The notes under the pieces were generated by a model. It was given only the letters and a program-made list of their open reading frames with translations, did no database searches and had not been told where the DNA came from. Position numbers and translations under genes: made by a program. From an uncultured Prevotellaceae bacterium (GTDB taxonomy: Bacteria; Bacteroidota; Bacteroidia; Bacteroidales; Bacteroidaceae): a stretch of 64,000 bases of DNA. Positions 35,049 through 43,204 of the stretch are shown piece after piece (positions within the stretch are counted from its first letter, which is position 1; the number at the start of each line of letters is the position of its first letter). The stretch lies in contig CACWOS010000001.1 in the NCBI GenBank assembly GCA_902762565.1, forward strand, positions 50,941 through 114,940, given 5' to 3'.

Positions 35049-35487
35049 TACTATCAAACGTCATATTGATACTTAAGCTGTTTATATTCAGCTGTTTATC
35101 ATATGACGTTTGTCCTTTCGAAACGCCATACTAATGTCATAATGTCCCTATAAGTCGCCTTTTTGATAGGAGTATGTACGTCGTTCCCTTAATGGTTACA
35201 CATCGTTCCCCTCGTGGGAACAGTCCGTTCCCTTCGTGGAAACAGTCCGTTCCCTTCGTGGGAACAGTCCGTTCCCTCCGTGGAAACGGTTCGTTCCCTC
35301 CGTTGGAACGACTCGCTAACTCGTAGCAAACTAGTGACTTACACGTATCTTGCGTGTCTTTTGAAGCCTTTTTCCAATTTTCGCCGTTAATTGGTATGAC
35401 ATTAGTATGACGTTTCAAAACACTAAACGTCATAGTCTAACCGGCTGATTAATAGGATTATAACCGCTATTATGACGTTTGATAGTA
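35049..35487. mobile_element. MITE-like element with 93-bp imperfect terminal inverted repeats
   Basis: The ends TACTATCAAACGTCATA (35049-35065) and its exact reverse complement (35471-35487) bound a 439-bp unit. The similarity continues inward through a TATGACGTTT block to GAAACGCCATACTAATGTCA (35120-35139), matched by the complement at 35397-35416 with one mismatch, so the arms are 35049-35141 and 35395-35487. Each arm contains both AAACGTCATA and TATGACGTTT and is itself palindromic. The core carries the 22-bp repeats. No transposase gene is inside; a 98-codon minus-strand frame across it is made of repeat words. Target duplication could not be seen. Confidence 0.7.
35204..35313. repeat. 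Five tandem 22-bp palindromic units (CGTTCCCTTCGTGGGAACAGTC)
   Basis: Units at 35204-35225, 35226-35247, 35248-35269, 35270-35291 and 35292-35313. Each holds GTTCCC and GGGAAC (or GGAAAC/GGAACG) as an inverted pair about a CGT core, so each can form a small hairpin. A further half unit TCGTTCCCTTAA lies at about 35181. There are no spacers, so it is not a CRISPR array. Confidence 0.8.
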
Positions 35488-35564
35488 AAAATCAGCTTAT
35501 TTTTTCTTTTTAAAATTTTAGCATAACAATCTCGCGAAATAGTTGTATCTAAATTGAATTAATA

Positions 35565-35597
35565 TCCGCCGAGATATCGAGAGATGGGCTCGGCGGA
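35565..35597. repeat. 9-bp inverted repeat TCCGCCGAG / CTCGGCGGA
   Basis: Perfect 9-bp arms at 35565-35573 and 35589-35597 with a 15-nt loop, in a gene-free stretch (35488-35733). No T-run follows directly, so it is not a clear terminator. Confidence 0.4.
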
Positions 35598-35676
35598 ATG
35601 TTTTGTGTCGATGAAATGGATGTTTCTCGATGAAATAGGCGATTTTTGAGTCTAAACCTAAGTATAATGCGAAACC

Positions 35677-35707
35677 GGCTGGACCGTGATGGTTCAGTCG
35701 TTTTTTT
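35677..35707 (+). terminator. Rho-independent terminator (plus strand)
   Basis: GGCTGGACC-GTGAT-GGTTCAGTC forms a nine-pair stem with two G-U pairs, followed by G and seven T (35701-35707). It would stop plus-strand transcripts crossing the MITE-like element before the convergent minus-strand gene at 35734. Confidence 0.6.
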
Positions 35708-35733
35708 ACTTGTGACTCAAAAAATATCAAGAA

Positions 35734-36123
35734 TCATTTCTTTGTTCGCATATATATCTTCCTCATATTTTCTATGATACAGGAGAATACTGCCTTTTTA
35801 AACATGTACAATGTGTAAGTACTTATTCTATCGTCTTTCTTTCTAGCGATAAAATATGCATTGAAGTCTGGATTGGGCCTATTTTCACCTACAACATTGT
35901 CAAATATGAATGGTGTGATTTCCGAATAGACAAATGGTATAAGAACTTCAAACACATCTTTCTCTAATTCTTTGCAAAGTCCAAATCGGTCGCTTTGCAT
36001 CTTCATTGGCAGGCAATCGCATTTGCCTATTTTAATAAGAAACAATTGCTTACTGAAATAGACATTATACGAATCAAGAATCGGTAATTCGTAACATACT
36101 TTTTCTAAATAGAATTTTGGCAT
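35734..36123 (-). CDS. Hypothetical protein (129 aa)
   Basis: Not recognised. Starts MPKFYLEKVCYELPILDSYN at the ATG at 36123, 26 nt after the DUF2442 gene. The longer frame to 36318 is only a GC-rich shadow of that gene. The protein is mixed alpha/beta with aromatic-rich strands (YFSKQLFLIKIG, FVYSEITPFIF), no signal peptide and a basic end (MRKIYMRTKK). The lower GC than its neighbour suggests separate origin. It is the third gene of the DUF4160-DUF2442 unit. Confidence 0.55.
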   Translation of the reverse strand: MPKFYLEKVCYELPILDSYNVYFSKQLFLIKIGKCDCLPMKMQSDRFGLCKELEKDVFEVLIPFVYSEITPFIFDNVVGENRPNPDFNAYFIARKKDDRISTYTLYMFKKAVFSCIIENMRKIYMRTKK

Positions 36124-36149
36124 TTCGATTAGATGTATAAATTCAATTC

Positions 36150-36389
36150 TTACACTCCCACGAAGTCCAGTGCATTCCGCTTGATGATAAGCGGATAGCG
36201 TTCGGGATGCTGGAGGCTCTCGATTTCGAGGTCCACGTCGAGGTCGGGCCACTCGATGGCCTCGGGGCCGGACATCTGGACGTTCAGCACGCTGCGGATG
36301 GGCGCGTCCTGCATCCACGGGATGCGGTTGTATGACAGGAAATAGTCGTGGCCCAGCACAGAGAGCATGATGCCCTGCGCGTTAATCAT
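36150..36389 (-). CDS. DUF2442 domain protein
   Basis: A 79-residue DUF2442-like protein: FLSYNRIPWMQDAPIRSVLN, then IEWPDLDVDLEIESLQHPER, the usual family core with an acidic strand. The ATG at 36389 overlaps the DUF4160 stop by 8 nt; the frame is open back to 36440 inside that gene. DUF4160 and DUF2442 often occur side by side and have been proposed as toxin-antitoxin-like pairs. That role is inference here. Confidence 0.75.
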   Translation of the reverse strand: MINAQGIMLSVLGHDYFLSYNRIPWMQDAPIRSVLNVQMSGPEAIEWPDLDVDLEIESLQHPERYPLIIKRNALDFVGV

Positions 36390-36639
36390 CAATACGCTTG
36401 CCGATGTGCTGGCGGAATTGTTCTTTGAAGCTGTCTGCATATTTCTCTACGATTTTCTTGATTTCACTCAGTTTGTGTTCGGGGATGCCCGTGTTCTTGG
36501 CCAGTTCCACGCGGGGCTCCAGCCAGTATTTGGCCTCGTGGCCGCCGCAGATGACGTGGATGTGCATCCGCTCCTCCTCGTTGGAGTATATCTTGAATGT
36601 ATATTCGCTCTCGCGTCGGAATACTGGACTCATAATCAT
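36382..36639 (-). CDS. DUF4160 domain protein
   Basis: An 85-residue protein with the DUF4160 hallmark HIHVICGGHEAKYWLEP (paired His, then WLEP) and a C-terminal helix KIVEKYADSFKEQFRQHIG. Start at 36639 or the ATG two codons on (36633). Promoter -7 box TAAATTTG lies 15 nt upstream. First gene of the DUF4160-DUF2442-hypothetical unit. Confidence 0.78.
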   Translation of the reverse strand: MIMSPVFRRESEYTFKIYSNEEERMHIHVICGGHEAKYWLEPRVELAKNTGIPEHKLSEIKKIVEKYADSFKEQFRQHIGKRIDD

Positions 36640-36653
36640 TTGTTATTTGGGTG

Positions 36654-36661
36654 CAAATTTA
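36654..36661 (-). promoter_or_regulatory. -7 promoter box of the DUF4160 unit
   Basis: Minus strand TAAATTTG, 15 nt before the start codon, giving a very short leader. Confidence 0.5.
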
Positions 36662-36785
36662 CGAAAAATTTCCCAAATAATGGGTGTTTCAAAAGAAAAT
36701 ATTCAAAATCTATGAAAATCGTGCGTGAAATATGCAGAACTTCTGAGCCTATAATACTCTGCTTGCCGACTTCGGAGGCAATTCC

Positions 36786-36821
36786 TTTTGAGTTACTTGA
36801 ATCGTTTCGAGTAACTCAAAA
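36786..36821. repeat. 12-bp perfect inverted repeat TTTTGAGTTACT / AGTAACTCAAAA
   Basis: Arms 36786-36797 and 36810-36821, loop 12 nt. It lies within a 49-codon plus-strand frame (36712-36861) that resembles nothing known and has no promoter box. No T-run follows. Confidence 0.45.
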
Positions 36822-36976
36822 GACATCTTGCTATGATCATTTGAACATAAGTTTGTCATAGAGAGACAATGTTTCTTTTACTTATTGGTTATGCACGTAG
36901 TATGACAGATATAACGCTTAATCAATAAATCAACAAATCAGTCTGTCAGTAGTTCTATCAATCAAGCAATCATTAG

Positions 36977-37038
36977 ATGGTACGTTGGATTATTAGAACG
37001 TTGGAACATTCCAATGTTAGAGCGTTCCAACGTACCAT
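36977..37038. repeat. 62-bp nested inverted repeat built from GTTGGAAC words
   Basis: Outer arms ATGGTACGTTGGA (36977-36989) and its exact complement (37026-37038). Inside are ACGTTGGAA and TTCCAATGT, and GAACGTTGGAAC and GCGTTCCAAC. It lies just after the 3' end of the RhuM-like gene and could act as its terminator-like hairpin or a word repeat of the GTTCC family. Apart from this and the 36786 hairpin, the 36662-37061 gap is empty. Confidence 0.5.
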
Positions 37039-37061
37039 GTTTTGCAAGAACCGTCGTTTGA

Positions 37062-37433
37062 TTAACTTGTCGTACCATTGATTGCTGTTAGTATCACCTC
37101 AAAGGGTTTGTGGTCTCGGCTGATTCGCTCAATAAGTTCCCTGCGGACTGCCCTTGCCTGATAAGAGTTAAGTCGGAAGGCAAGCAAAAGAACAACCTCC
37201 ATATTATATACGGTGACATAAAGGTTGTCTCTCTTCTTGATGGTTTTCTCTGCCTCGTAGGGCTTAATGAGTTCCTCTTTGTAGATGGCTTTGATGGCGT
37301 TTCTCAACTTGGGGATGAACACTCCGAACAAGTCCACCATTTCGGACTCGCTCATCCAAATTTCTCCACTCGGTATAGTCAGTTCTGTGTACTCACTATG
37401 CTCACTCCACTTGATGATGTTTCTCTCTTCCAT
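37062..37433 (-). CDS. RhuM-like N-terminal domain protein next to integrase
   Basis: A 123-residue protein. The core WMSESEMVDLFGVFIPKLRN, a helix-turn-helix-like segment, then AIYKEELIKPYEAEKTI and YNMEVVLLLAFRLNSYQARA resemble the N-terminal DNA-binding-like part of RhuM/virulence-associated proteins, but it lacks the large C-terminal domain. It starts 4 nt after the integrase gene ends and is surely co-transcribed. It may be an excisionase-like or accessory factor; that is a guess from position. Confidence 0.5.
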   Translation of the reverse strand: MEERNIIKWSEHSEYTELTIPSGEIWMSESEMVDLFGVFIPKLRNAIKAIYKEELIKPYEAEKTIKKRDNLYVTVYNMEVVLLLAFRLNSYQARAVRRELIERISRDHKPFEVILTAINGTTS

Positions 37434-37437
37434 GTCT

Positions 37438-38661
37438 CTATGCTATTTTGATGTTGTTGAATGAATCGTTAATCTTGTTGCCAAACATTGTCAAGTCATT
37501 GTTCAGTTTCTCGGTTGTAATCTTTGCATATATCTGGGTCGTGACAATGTTCGTGTGTCCCAATACACGGCTTACGCTCTCTATCGGCATACCCTTCGAT
37601 AAGGCGAGGGTTGCGTACCCATGGCGAGCACAATGGAATGAGATTGTTTTCTCAATGCCGCATTCCTTCATCACCGTTTTCAGTCTTTTGCAGACACTCC
37701 AGTAGTTCAATTTGCCGAATACCAGTTTGTCCTCCTGCAAATGCCTATAGCGGTCAATTATCTGCAAAGGTATATCCATCAGTTTCACTTGGAAGGGTAC
37801 GCTAGTCTTGTGTCGCTTCGCCAGTATCCACTTGTCACCATTTACATCTACTAACTCGTCAGTAGTCAGTTCCTTGACATCCACGAAGGAAAGAGCCGTG
37901 AACGAGGCGAACACGAAGAGGTCACGCACAAAGGCGAGATTGGCATCCTCGAACTTGTGCGTTATCACAGCCTTCAGTTCATCCTCAGTCAGATACTCCC
38001 TTTCCTTGCAGTTGGGACTTACGTGGAACTGCGCGAACGGATTGCGGGGAATCTTGCCGTTCAGATGCGCCCTCATCACCACGCCTTTCAGCCACATGCA
38101 CATCATCCAAATGGATGCGTTGTGCAGTCCTTTCTGTGTGCTGAGGTAGGCGACAAAGTCCTTGATGAAGTCAGGGGTGAGTTCCAACATCGACATATCC
38201 GTGCGACGATAGCGCCACTTGATGAATGCTGCCGTATGATTACGAGAACGTACCATTACCTTATAGGAACTCATGGAGCGGTCTTTGCCCACCCGTTTCA
38301 GGAAGTCGGCATTGTCCTTGTCGAAGGCTCCAAGCAGCGTCTCATACTCAGTACCTAAGCCCTGATAGGCATTGCGCACCATCTCAGCCGTGACGAATGC
38401 CTCACGGTCTGAAAGGTGCTGATAGTGCTTGATGATCTGTGCCTTGATATTGTCGAGGTCTCGGTTAAGGTCAAGTGCCTCCCTGCTTCTTCCCCTGGCA
38501 CAGTTGCCCTTAGCGTCCCATAGCGATAGTGGTATGCTCCGCTTGCAACTGAACTGCGACTGCGTTCCATTAATTGTGACACGTCCCATGATGGGAACGA
38601 TTCCGTTTTTCTCCTTGCTCCTGTTCGCGTAAAACAAGACTGCAAAAGTGCTTCTACTCAT
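37438..38661 (-). CDS. Bacteroidales tyrosine recombinase/integrase
   Basis: A 407-residue site-specific integrase. The N-terminal arm domain (FAVLFYANRSKEKNGIVPIM) and SAM-like core-binding domain (about 100-200) precede the catalytic domain. That domain has the FTALSFVDVKELTT region, where this Bacteroidetes group lacks the first canonical Arg, then FHCARHGYATL (HxxR), LGHTNIVTTQIYAKIT (GH and catalytic Tyr). The frame is open to 38694 with a TTG, but the promoter box at 38692-38699 forces the ATG at 38661. It marks the right part of the 34.6-38.7 kb island. No tRNA or direct-repeat att site is visible nearby. Confidence 0.9.
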   Translation of the reverse strand: MSRSTFAVLFYANRSKEKNGIVPIMGRVTINGTQSQFSCKRSIPLSLWDAKGNCARGRSREALDLNRDLDNIKAQIIKHYQHLSDREAFVTAEMVRNAYQGLGTEYETLLGAFDKDNADFLKRVGKDRSMSSYKVMVRSRNHTAAFIKWRYRRTDMSMLELTPDFIKDFVAYLSTQKGLHNASIWMMCMWLKGVVMRAHLNGKIPRNPFAQFHVSPNCKEREYLTEDELKAVITHKFEDANLAFVRDLFVFASFTALSFVDVKELTTDELVDVNGDKWILAKRHKTSVPFQVKLMDIPLQIIDRYRHLQEDKLVFGKLNYWSVCKRLKTVMKECGIEKTISFHCARHGYATLALSKGMPIESVSRVLGHTNIVTTQIYAKITTEKLNNDLTMFGNKINDSFNNIKIA

Positions 38662-38691
38662 TCTTCTTTCTCCGTTTAAAAATTCAGGCTG

Positions 38692-38699
38692 CAAAAGTA
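38692..38699 (-). promoter_or_regulatory. -7 promoter box of the integrase
   Basis: Minus strand TACTTTTG, 30 nt before the ATG at 38661. The remaining 300 bp to rnr (38700-39000) show no gene. Confidence 0.55.
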
Positions 38700-39000
38700 A
38701 TACCTTTCTGGGAATAAATCACTACGCAAATCATGTCAAATTTCGGAAGTTGGAACGGGAAGTGTTAAGGCGGTTTGAACTGCCGCGATATGTCATGAAT
38801 TGCGCAGGTTGTTAAGAAAGTTTAACTTTCTCGGATAGTCCAATCTGGGTTACGAATAAGCAACCTAATTCGTTCCGCAATTCTCCACGATTTGCCTAAT
38901 GCCCATTTTTGAAATTCCTCATTTTACCTCCAAATGCCTTTATTTAAGGGCGAATTGCGTTAATTCTCCAAAAATGGGCTGATAATTCAGCTATTTTTCG

Positions 39001-39008
39001 TATCTTTG
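39001..39008 (+). promoter_or_regulatory. -7 promoter box of rnr
   Basis: TATCTTTG, 28 nt before the rnr ATG. No TTTG at the right spacing is seen. Confidence 0.6.
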
Positions 39009-39036
39009 CGCAAGAAACTAATAAATACGCAATACT

Positions 39037-41211
39037 ATGAGTAAGAAAAAAGGTGGAAAACGATTGAACAAGCGTGCGTTGCAGGAGATGCTGCAGACGC
39101 TGTTCCAACAGAATCCGAACGAGACATTCTCGTTTAAACAAGTGTTCAAGGCCTTGAAGCTGGACACGCATCCTACAAAGATGATGGCTGTCGACTTGAT
39201 GGAAGAAATGGCGTGGGACGACTTCCTGTCGAAGGTCAGCGACAACTCGTATCGTCTGAATCTGAAGACACAGGTGCAGGAGGGTACGTTTATCCGTAAG
39301 GCCAACGGTAAGAACTCGTTCCAGCCCGACGATGGCGGTACACCAGTCTTTGTGTCGGAGCGCAACTCGTTGTTTGCCATGAATGGCGACCGTGTTCGCG
39401 TGGCCTATATGGCACGTCGCGAAAAGCATATCAAGGAGGCGATGGTGGTCGAGATACTGAGTCATAAGCGCGACCAGGCTGTTGGTAAGCTGAAAGTTGA
39501 GAAGGACTATGCCTTCTTGGTGACGGAAGGAAACATCTTCGTACATGACGTGCTGATACCGAAAAAGAAACTGAAAGGTGGTAAGACAGGCGATAAGGCT
39601 GTCGTCAAGATTACGCAGTGGCCGTCGAAGGACTCTAAGAATATTGTGGGTGAGGTGGTCGACATTCTAGGTAAGGAAGGCGACAACAACGTCGAGATGC
39701 ATGCTATCTTGGCACAATACGGACTGCCTTACAAGTATCCGAAGGCTGTAGAGGATGCTGCAGAGAAGATAGATCCGGGCATCACGCCGCAGGAAATCAG
39801 TCGCCGTGAGGACTTCCGCGATGTGTTTACCTGTACCATCGACCCCAAGGATGCCAAGGACTTCGATGATGCGTTGTCCATCCAAAAGAAAGGAAAGCTA
39901 TGGGAGGTCGGCGTGCATATCGCTGACGTGTCACACTACGTCAAGGAGGGTTCTGTCATCGATAAAGAGGCGACGAAGCGAGCCACGAGCGTCTATCTGG
40001 TTGACCGTACCATCCCGATGTTGCCCGAACGTCTGTGTAACTTCATCTGTTCGCTACGTCCCGACGAGGAGAAACTATGCTATAGCGTCATCTTTACGCT
40101 CGATGAGGAAGCTAACGTGAAGGACTACCACATTGCCCATACCGTTATTAAGAGTAACAGAAGGTACGCGTACGAAGAAGTGCAGGATATCCTAGAATCT
40201 AGTAACTCTAGCAAACCTAGTAAGTCTAGTAAATCTGGCTCCGAAGATCCCTATGCCAACGAATTGCGTACGTTGGACAAATTGGCCAAGTGTCTGCGTG
40301 AGCGTCGTTTCAAAGGGGGTGCCGTGAAGTTCGACCGTGAAGAACTGCATTTCGATATCGACGAGAAGGGTAAGCCCATTCGCGCCTACTTCAAGAAGTC
40401 AAACGATGCAACACAGCTGATTGAGGAGTTCATGCTGCTAGCCAACCGCACCGTTGCCGAAAGTGTTGGTAGAGTGAAGAAAGGTGTCAAGGCCAAGACG
40501 CTGCCTTATCGTATTCACGACCAGCCAGATCCCACCAAGTTGGAAACATTGCGTGAGTTTGTGGTGAAGTTCGGTTATAAGATGAAGACCAGCGGTACGA
40601 AGGGGGCTATCTCTAAGAGTCTGAATACCCTGATGGACAGTTGTCAGGGCAAGAAGGAACAAAAACTCATCGAGACCGTTGCCCTGCGTGCGATGATGAA
40701 AGCGAAGTATTCGACGCATAACATCGGACACTATGGCTTGGCCTTCGAATACTATACGCATTTCACGTCGCCCATCCGTCGCTATCCCGATACGATGGTG
40801 CATCGTCTGTTAACCAAGTATCAGGATGGGGCCCGTTCAGCTAATCAACAGAAGTATGAGGAATTGTGCGAGCACTGTTCGGACATGGAACAGACAGCTC
40901 AGATGGCCGAGCGCGACAGCATCAAGTATAAGATGGTGGAGTTTATGGAGGATAAGATAGGCAACGAGTACGACGCGCATATCTCTGGCATTCAGTCGTA
41001 TGGCATCTATTGTGAGATAGACGAGAACCACTGTGAAGGTATGGTGCCGATGCGCGACTTGGATGATGACTACTACGACTTCGACGAGCGCAACTACTGT
41101 CTCGTGGGTCGTCGTCACCACCATAAGTATCAGTTGGGCGACCCCGTGCGTATAAAAGTAGCGCGGGCCAATCTTGAGAAACGCCAACTCGATTTCATGC
41201 TGGCCGAATAG
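39037..41211 (+). CDS. rnr: Ribonuclease R
   Basis: A 724-residue 3'-5' exoribonuclease of the RNase II/R family that degrades structured RNA. Order: a basic N-terminus and winged-helix region, cold-shock domains, the RNB catalytic domain with CTIDPKDAKDFDDALS (metal Asp cluster near 270), HYGLAFEYYTHFTSPIRRYP, and a C-terminal S1 domain ending LEKRQLDFMLAE. A Ser-rich insert, ESSNSSKPSKSSKS (encoded at 40192-40236 by repeated CTAGTAA-like words), breaks the RNB domain where relatives usually have a short loop. Own promoter at 39001. Confidence 0.95.
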   Translation: MSKKKGGKRLNKRALQEMLQTLFQQNPNETFSFKQVFKALKLDTHPTKMMAVDLMEEMAWDDFLSKVSDNSYRLNLKTQVQEGTFIRKANGKNSFQPDDGGTPVFVSERNSLFAMNGDRVRVAYMARREKHIKEAMVVEILSHKRDQAVGKLKVEKDYAFLVTEGNIFVHDVLIPKKKLKGGKTGDKAVVKITQWPSKDSKNIVGEVVDILGKEGDNNVEMHAILAQYGLPYKYPKAVEDAAEKIDPGITPQEISRREDFRDVFTCTIDPKDAKDFDDALSIQKKGKLWEVGVHIADVSHYVKEGSVIDKEATKRATSVYLVDRTIPMLPERLCNFICSLRPDEEKLCYSVIFTLDEEANVKDYHIAHTVIKSNRRYAYEEVQDILESSNSSKPSKSSKSGSEDPYANELRTLDKLAKCLRERRFKGGAVKFDREELHFDIDEKGKPIRAYFKKSNDATQLIEEFMLLANRTVAESVGRVKKGVKAKTLPYRIHDQPDPTKLETLREFVVKFGYKMKTSGTKGAISKSLNTLMDSCQGKKEQKLIETVALRAMMKAKYSTHNIGHYGLAFEYYTHFTSPIRRYPDTMVHRLLTKYQDGARSANQQKYEELCEHCSDMEQTAQMAERDSIKYKMVEFMEDKIGNEYDAHISGIQSYGIYCEIDENHCEGMVPMRDLDDDYYDFDERNYCLVGRRHHHKYQLGDPVRIKVARANLEKRQLDFMLAE

Positions 41212-41221
41212 GATTTTTCTA

Positions 41222-42703
41222 GTGAAAAAGATATTTATTATAATTCTGTTGTGGTGGATGGCTGTGCCATACGCTTTAGGAGAAAGTACTGAACAGGATC
41301 GGTGTGTCGTTGACAGTCTCCGCGAGGCTATCCGCCTCAAGGATTCGCTTTATAGCAAGGCTTCGGTCGAAACGCTGGCCAAATATAATGCCGAGTTTGG
41401 CAACGACCAACTGCAGGAAGAAAACCACTTCGTGAGCCGTTCGCGTACCTATATTATAATATTGAACATCATGCTGTTGGCGGTGGCCGTCGTGCTGGTA
41501 TTGCGCCAGCGCCGATTGATTGCTCTGCAGAAGGCGCGCCACCTGCTGGACACCACTCCCGACATGCCGATACTCGACGTAGCCAAAGGTTGCGGCTACG
41601 ATGACCAGTCGTCGTTTACACGTGCCTTCAAGCGTTTCTTCGGCGTCACCCCAAGCGATTATCTGGCCAGAATCTTTCTCGTTCTCTTGCTCTTTACCGC
41701 CACTATGGGTGTCGAAGCCGAGCCTGTAGTGTCGGCGGGTAAACCGCCGACCACATCATCGACTGTCGTCAGCCGAAAGGAGGCCATGCGCCTCTATGAG
41801 GCCAGCGGTAGCTACTATGAAGAGCAGCTATATGATAGTGCTGTCATTGTGGGCGAACAGGCACTACCCATGCTTCGCCAACTGGGTATGACCGATGAGG
41901 TGACCGACGAACTGAGCATACTCGCCGTATGTACTTCACGACAGTCTGACTACCAGAAGGCCCTGCGCTATGCTAAAGAATGCAACGCCATGGACCGTGC
42001 CAGCGGCGACAAGGAGATGATCTCTTCGTCGCTCAACACCATCGGCGCCATTTATGTTGATGCCAAGCAGCCGCAGGAGGGATTGAAGTACATACTCGAG
42101 GCGCTCCAGCTGGCCGAAGAGATTAACCACCGTGCCCGTATCGCCATGTATTGTGGGGCGGCAGCCGAGACGGAGTTCACCATGAATCACTTCGACGCGG
42201 CTCAGCGCTATATCGAGCGAGCCATACAGCTGGAGCGTGAGGACGGGCGGCAGATGAAGTTGCGTGTGCGCCTGTCCCAAAAGGCTGCCATCCTGTTAGG
42301 CATGAAACAGTATCAGGAGGCATTGGCCATATTCGACACCATCATCCCTTACTTCCGCCGCGAGGGCAACCGCCAGTCGCTGGCTATATCGCTCAACAAG
42401 GTAGGTCACACGCTACTCTCCATGAGCCGCGAGGATGGATGTGGCGAGACCGAGAAGCATCGACTGGAGCGACAAGCCGTGCCCTATCTGCGCGAAGCTG
42501 TCAACTTGTGTCATGAGATGGGCAATCCCTACAACGAGATGCACGCCCGCGACGGACTCTATCAGGCTCTATGGACCATCAGTCCCGATAGTGCCCGACT
42601 GGAGCTTGAACGCTTTGACCTGCTGCGCGACTCACTCTACAACAATGATGCTGCCGACCTACTAGCCCGTTACATGCTATGGCACGAAGATGGGCGAGTT
42701 TAG
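41222..42703 (+). CDS. Chimeric membrane AraC-HTH/TPR protein
   Basis: A 493-residue chain with an unusual order. It begins with a signal peptide (residues 1-20) from a GTG start at 41222; the frame is open upstream into rnr. Then comes a short DSLYSKASVETLAKYNAEFG segment that normally closes a TPR domain, a membrane helix (about 80-100), and only the second half of an AraC HTH (DMPILDVAKGCGYDDQSSFT to GVTPSDYL). A second signal-peptide-like run follows (ARIFLVLLLFTATMGVEA), and then about seven TPR repeats to the end, closing with another DSLYNNDAADLLARY. Bacteroidales relatives are signal peptide-TPR-membrane helix-AraC. This looks like a deletion-fusion of two paralogues, though the frame is intact throughout. 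Confidence 0.65.
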   Translation: MKKIFIIILLWWMAVPYALGESTEQDRCVVDSLREAIRLKDSLYSKASVETLAKYNAEFGNDQLQEENHFVSRSRTYIIILNIMLLAVAVVLVLRQRRLIALQKARHLLDTTPDMPILDVAKGCGYDDQSSFTRAFKRFFGVTPSDYLARIFLVLLLFTATMGVEAEPVVSAGKPPTTSSTVVSRKEAMRLYEASGSYYEEQLYDSAVIVGEQALPMLRQLGMTDEVTDELSILAVCTSRQSDYQKALRYAKECNAMDRASGDKEMISSSLNTIGAIYVDAKQPQEGLKYILEALQLAEEINHRARIAMYCGAAAETEFTMNHFDAAQRYIERAIQLEREDGRQMKLRVRLSQKAAILLGMKQYQEALAIFDTIIPYFRREGNRQSLAISLNKVGHTLLSMSREDGCGETEKHRLERQAVPYLREAVNLCHEMGNPYNEMHARDGLYQALWTISPDSARLELERFDLLRDSLYNNDAADLLARYMLWHEDGRV

Positions 42704-43115
42704 CGATTACGTCAGTCCGCTGCTCATGGTTTATGTGGTCCACGGCACCATGCTGTCTCAGGAACAGGTGCCCAAGCTGAAGATACTGAAGCAGCAGGCT
42801 GACGAGAAGGCTGCCGCTGAGGCCAAAGCCCGTCAGGAGGCAGCGAAGAAAGCAGCAGCTGAGCGTAGCAGCAGAGGCCCTCAGTATAAGGTGCTTTACT
42901 ACAATGGCAAGAAGTGCGAGATTGACTCGAACGGTAAGATTATTTCCGGTTATAACGGCATTGGCTGGTTAAGCGGAAACCGAATAACAAGGTTCTCTTC
43001 TGGTAATATCGTTGGCGAGATACGGTCAGATGGTACCATACGTACCTTAATCGGTAACACGATAGGTGAGGTTCGCAATGGTGAACTCTATCTTAACGGC
43101 AGCGATTTGTTCTAA
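42690..43115 (+). CDS. Beta-flower-like repeat protein with charged helix
   Basis: A 141-residue protein overlapping the TPR gene by 14 nt in another frame. Residues about 25-65 are an Ala/Lys/Glu-rich helix (KILKQQADEKAAAEAKARQE). Residues 75-141 are short strands with repeated G-x-I-x-G (NGKIISGYNGIGWLSG, GNIVGEIRSDGTIR, GNTIGEVRNGELYLNG), similar to 4-fold beta-flower proteins. Because the upstream TPR protein ends abruptly, this may originally have been part of a separate gene. It ends just before the terminator at 43141. Confidence 0.5.
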   Translation: MGEFSDYVSPLLMVYVVHGTMLSQEQVPKLKILKQQADEKAAAEAKARQEAAKKAAAERSSRGPQYKVLYYNGKKCEIDSNGKIISGYNGIGWLSGNRITRFSSGNIVGEIRSDGTIRTLIGNTIGEVRNGELYLNGSDLF

Positions 43116-43140
43116 GCAGGTTTCGACTGGGTCGAAGAAT

Positions 43141-43170
43141 TTGAGCCGACTGTTTGGTTGGCTCAATTTT
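43141..43170 (+). terminator. Rho-independent terminator overlapping the argS promoter
   Basis: TTGAGCC (43141-43147) pairs with GGCTCAA (43160-43166), followed by TTTTT. The loop contains the TTTG that serves as the argS -33 box, so end and start signals are interlocked. Confidence 0.7.
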
Positions 43171-43184
43171 TATTTGTACCTTTG
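43153..43184 (+). promoter_or_regulatory. Promoter of argS
   Basis: TTTG at 43153-43156, 20-bp spacer, TACCTTTG at 43177-43184, 20 nt before the ATG. Confidence 0.75.
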
Positions 43185-43204
43185 CAGCCAAAAATTAATA
43201 AGGT

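Noticed and set aside
35204-35313. CRISPR-like short regular repeats
   Set aside because: The 22-bp units are directly adjacent with no unique spacers and no cas genes nearby.
35137-35433. 98-codon minus-strand ORF in the MITE-like element
   Set aside because: Its middle is translated 22-bp repeat (RRERTVPTKGT type) and it has no promoter box.
35518-35730. 70-codon minus-strand ORF
   Set aside because: Crosses a terminator hairpin and an inverted repeat, no family resemblance.
36712-36861. 49-codon plus-strand ORF
   Set aside because: No promoter box, unknown product, and its centre is the 36786-36821 inverted repeat.
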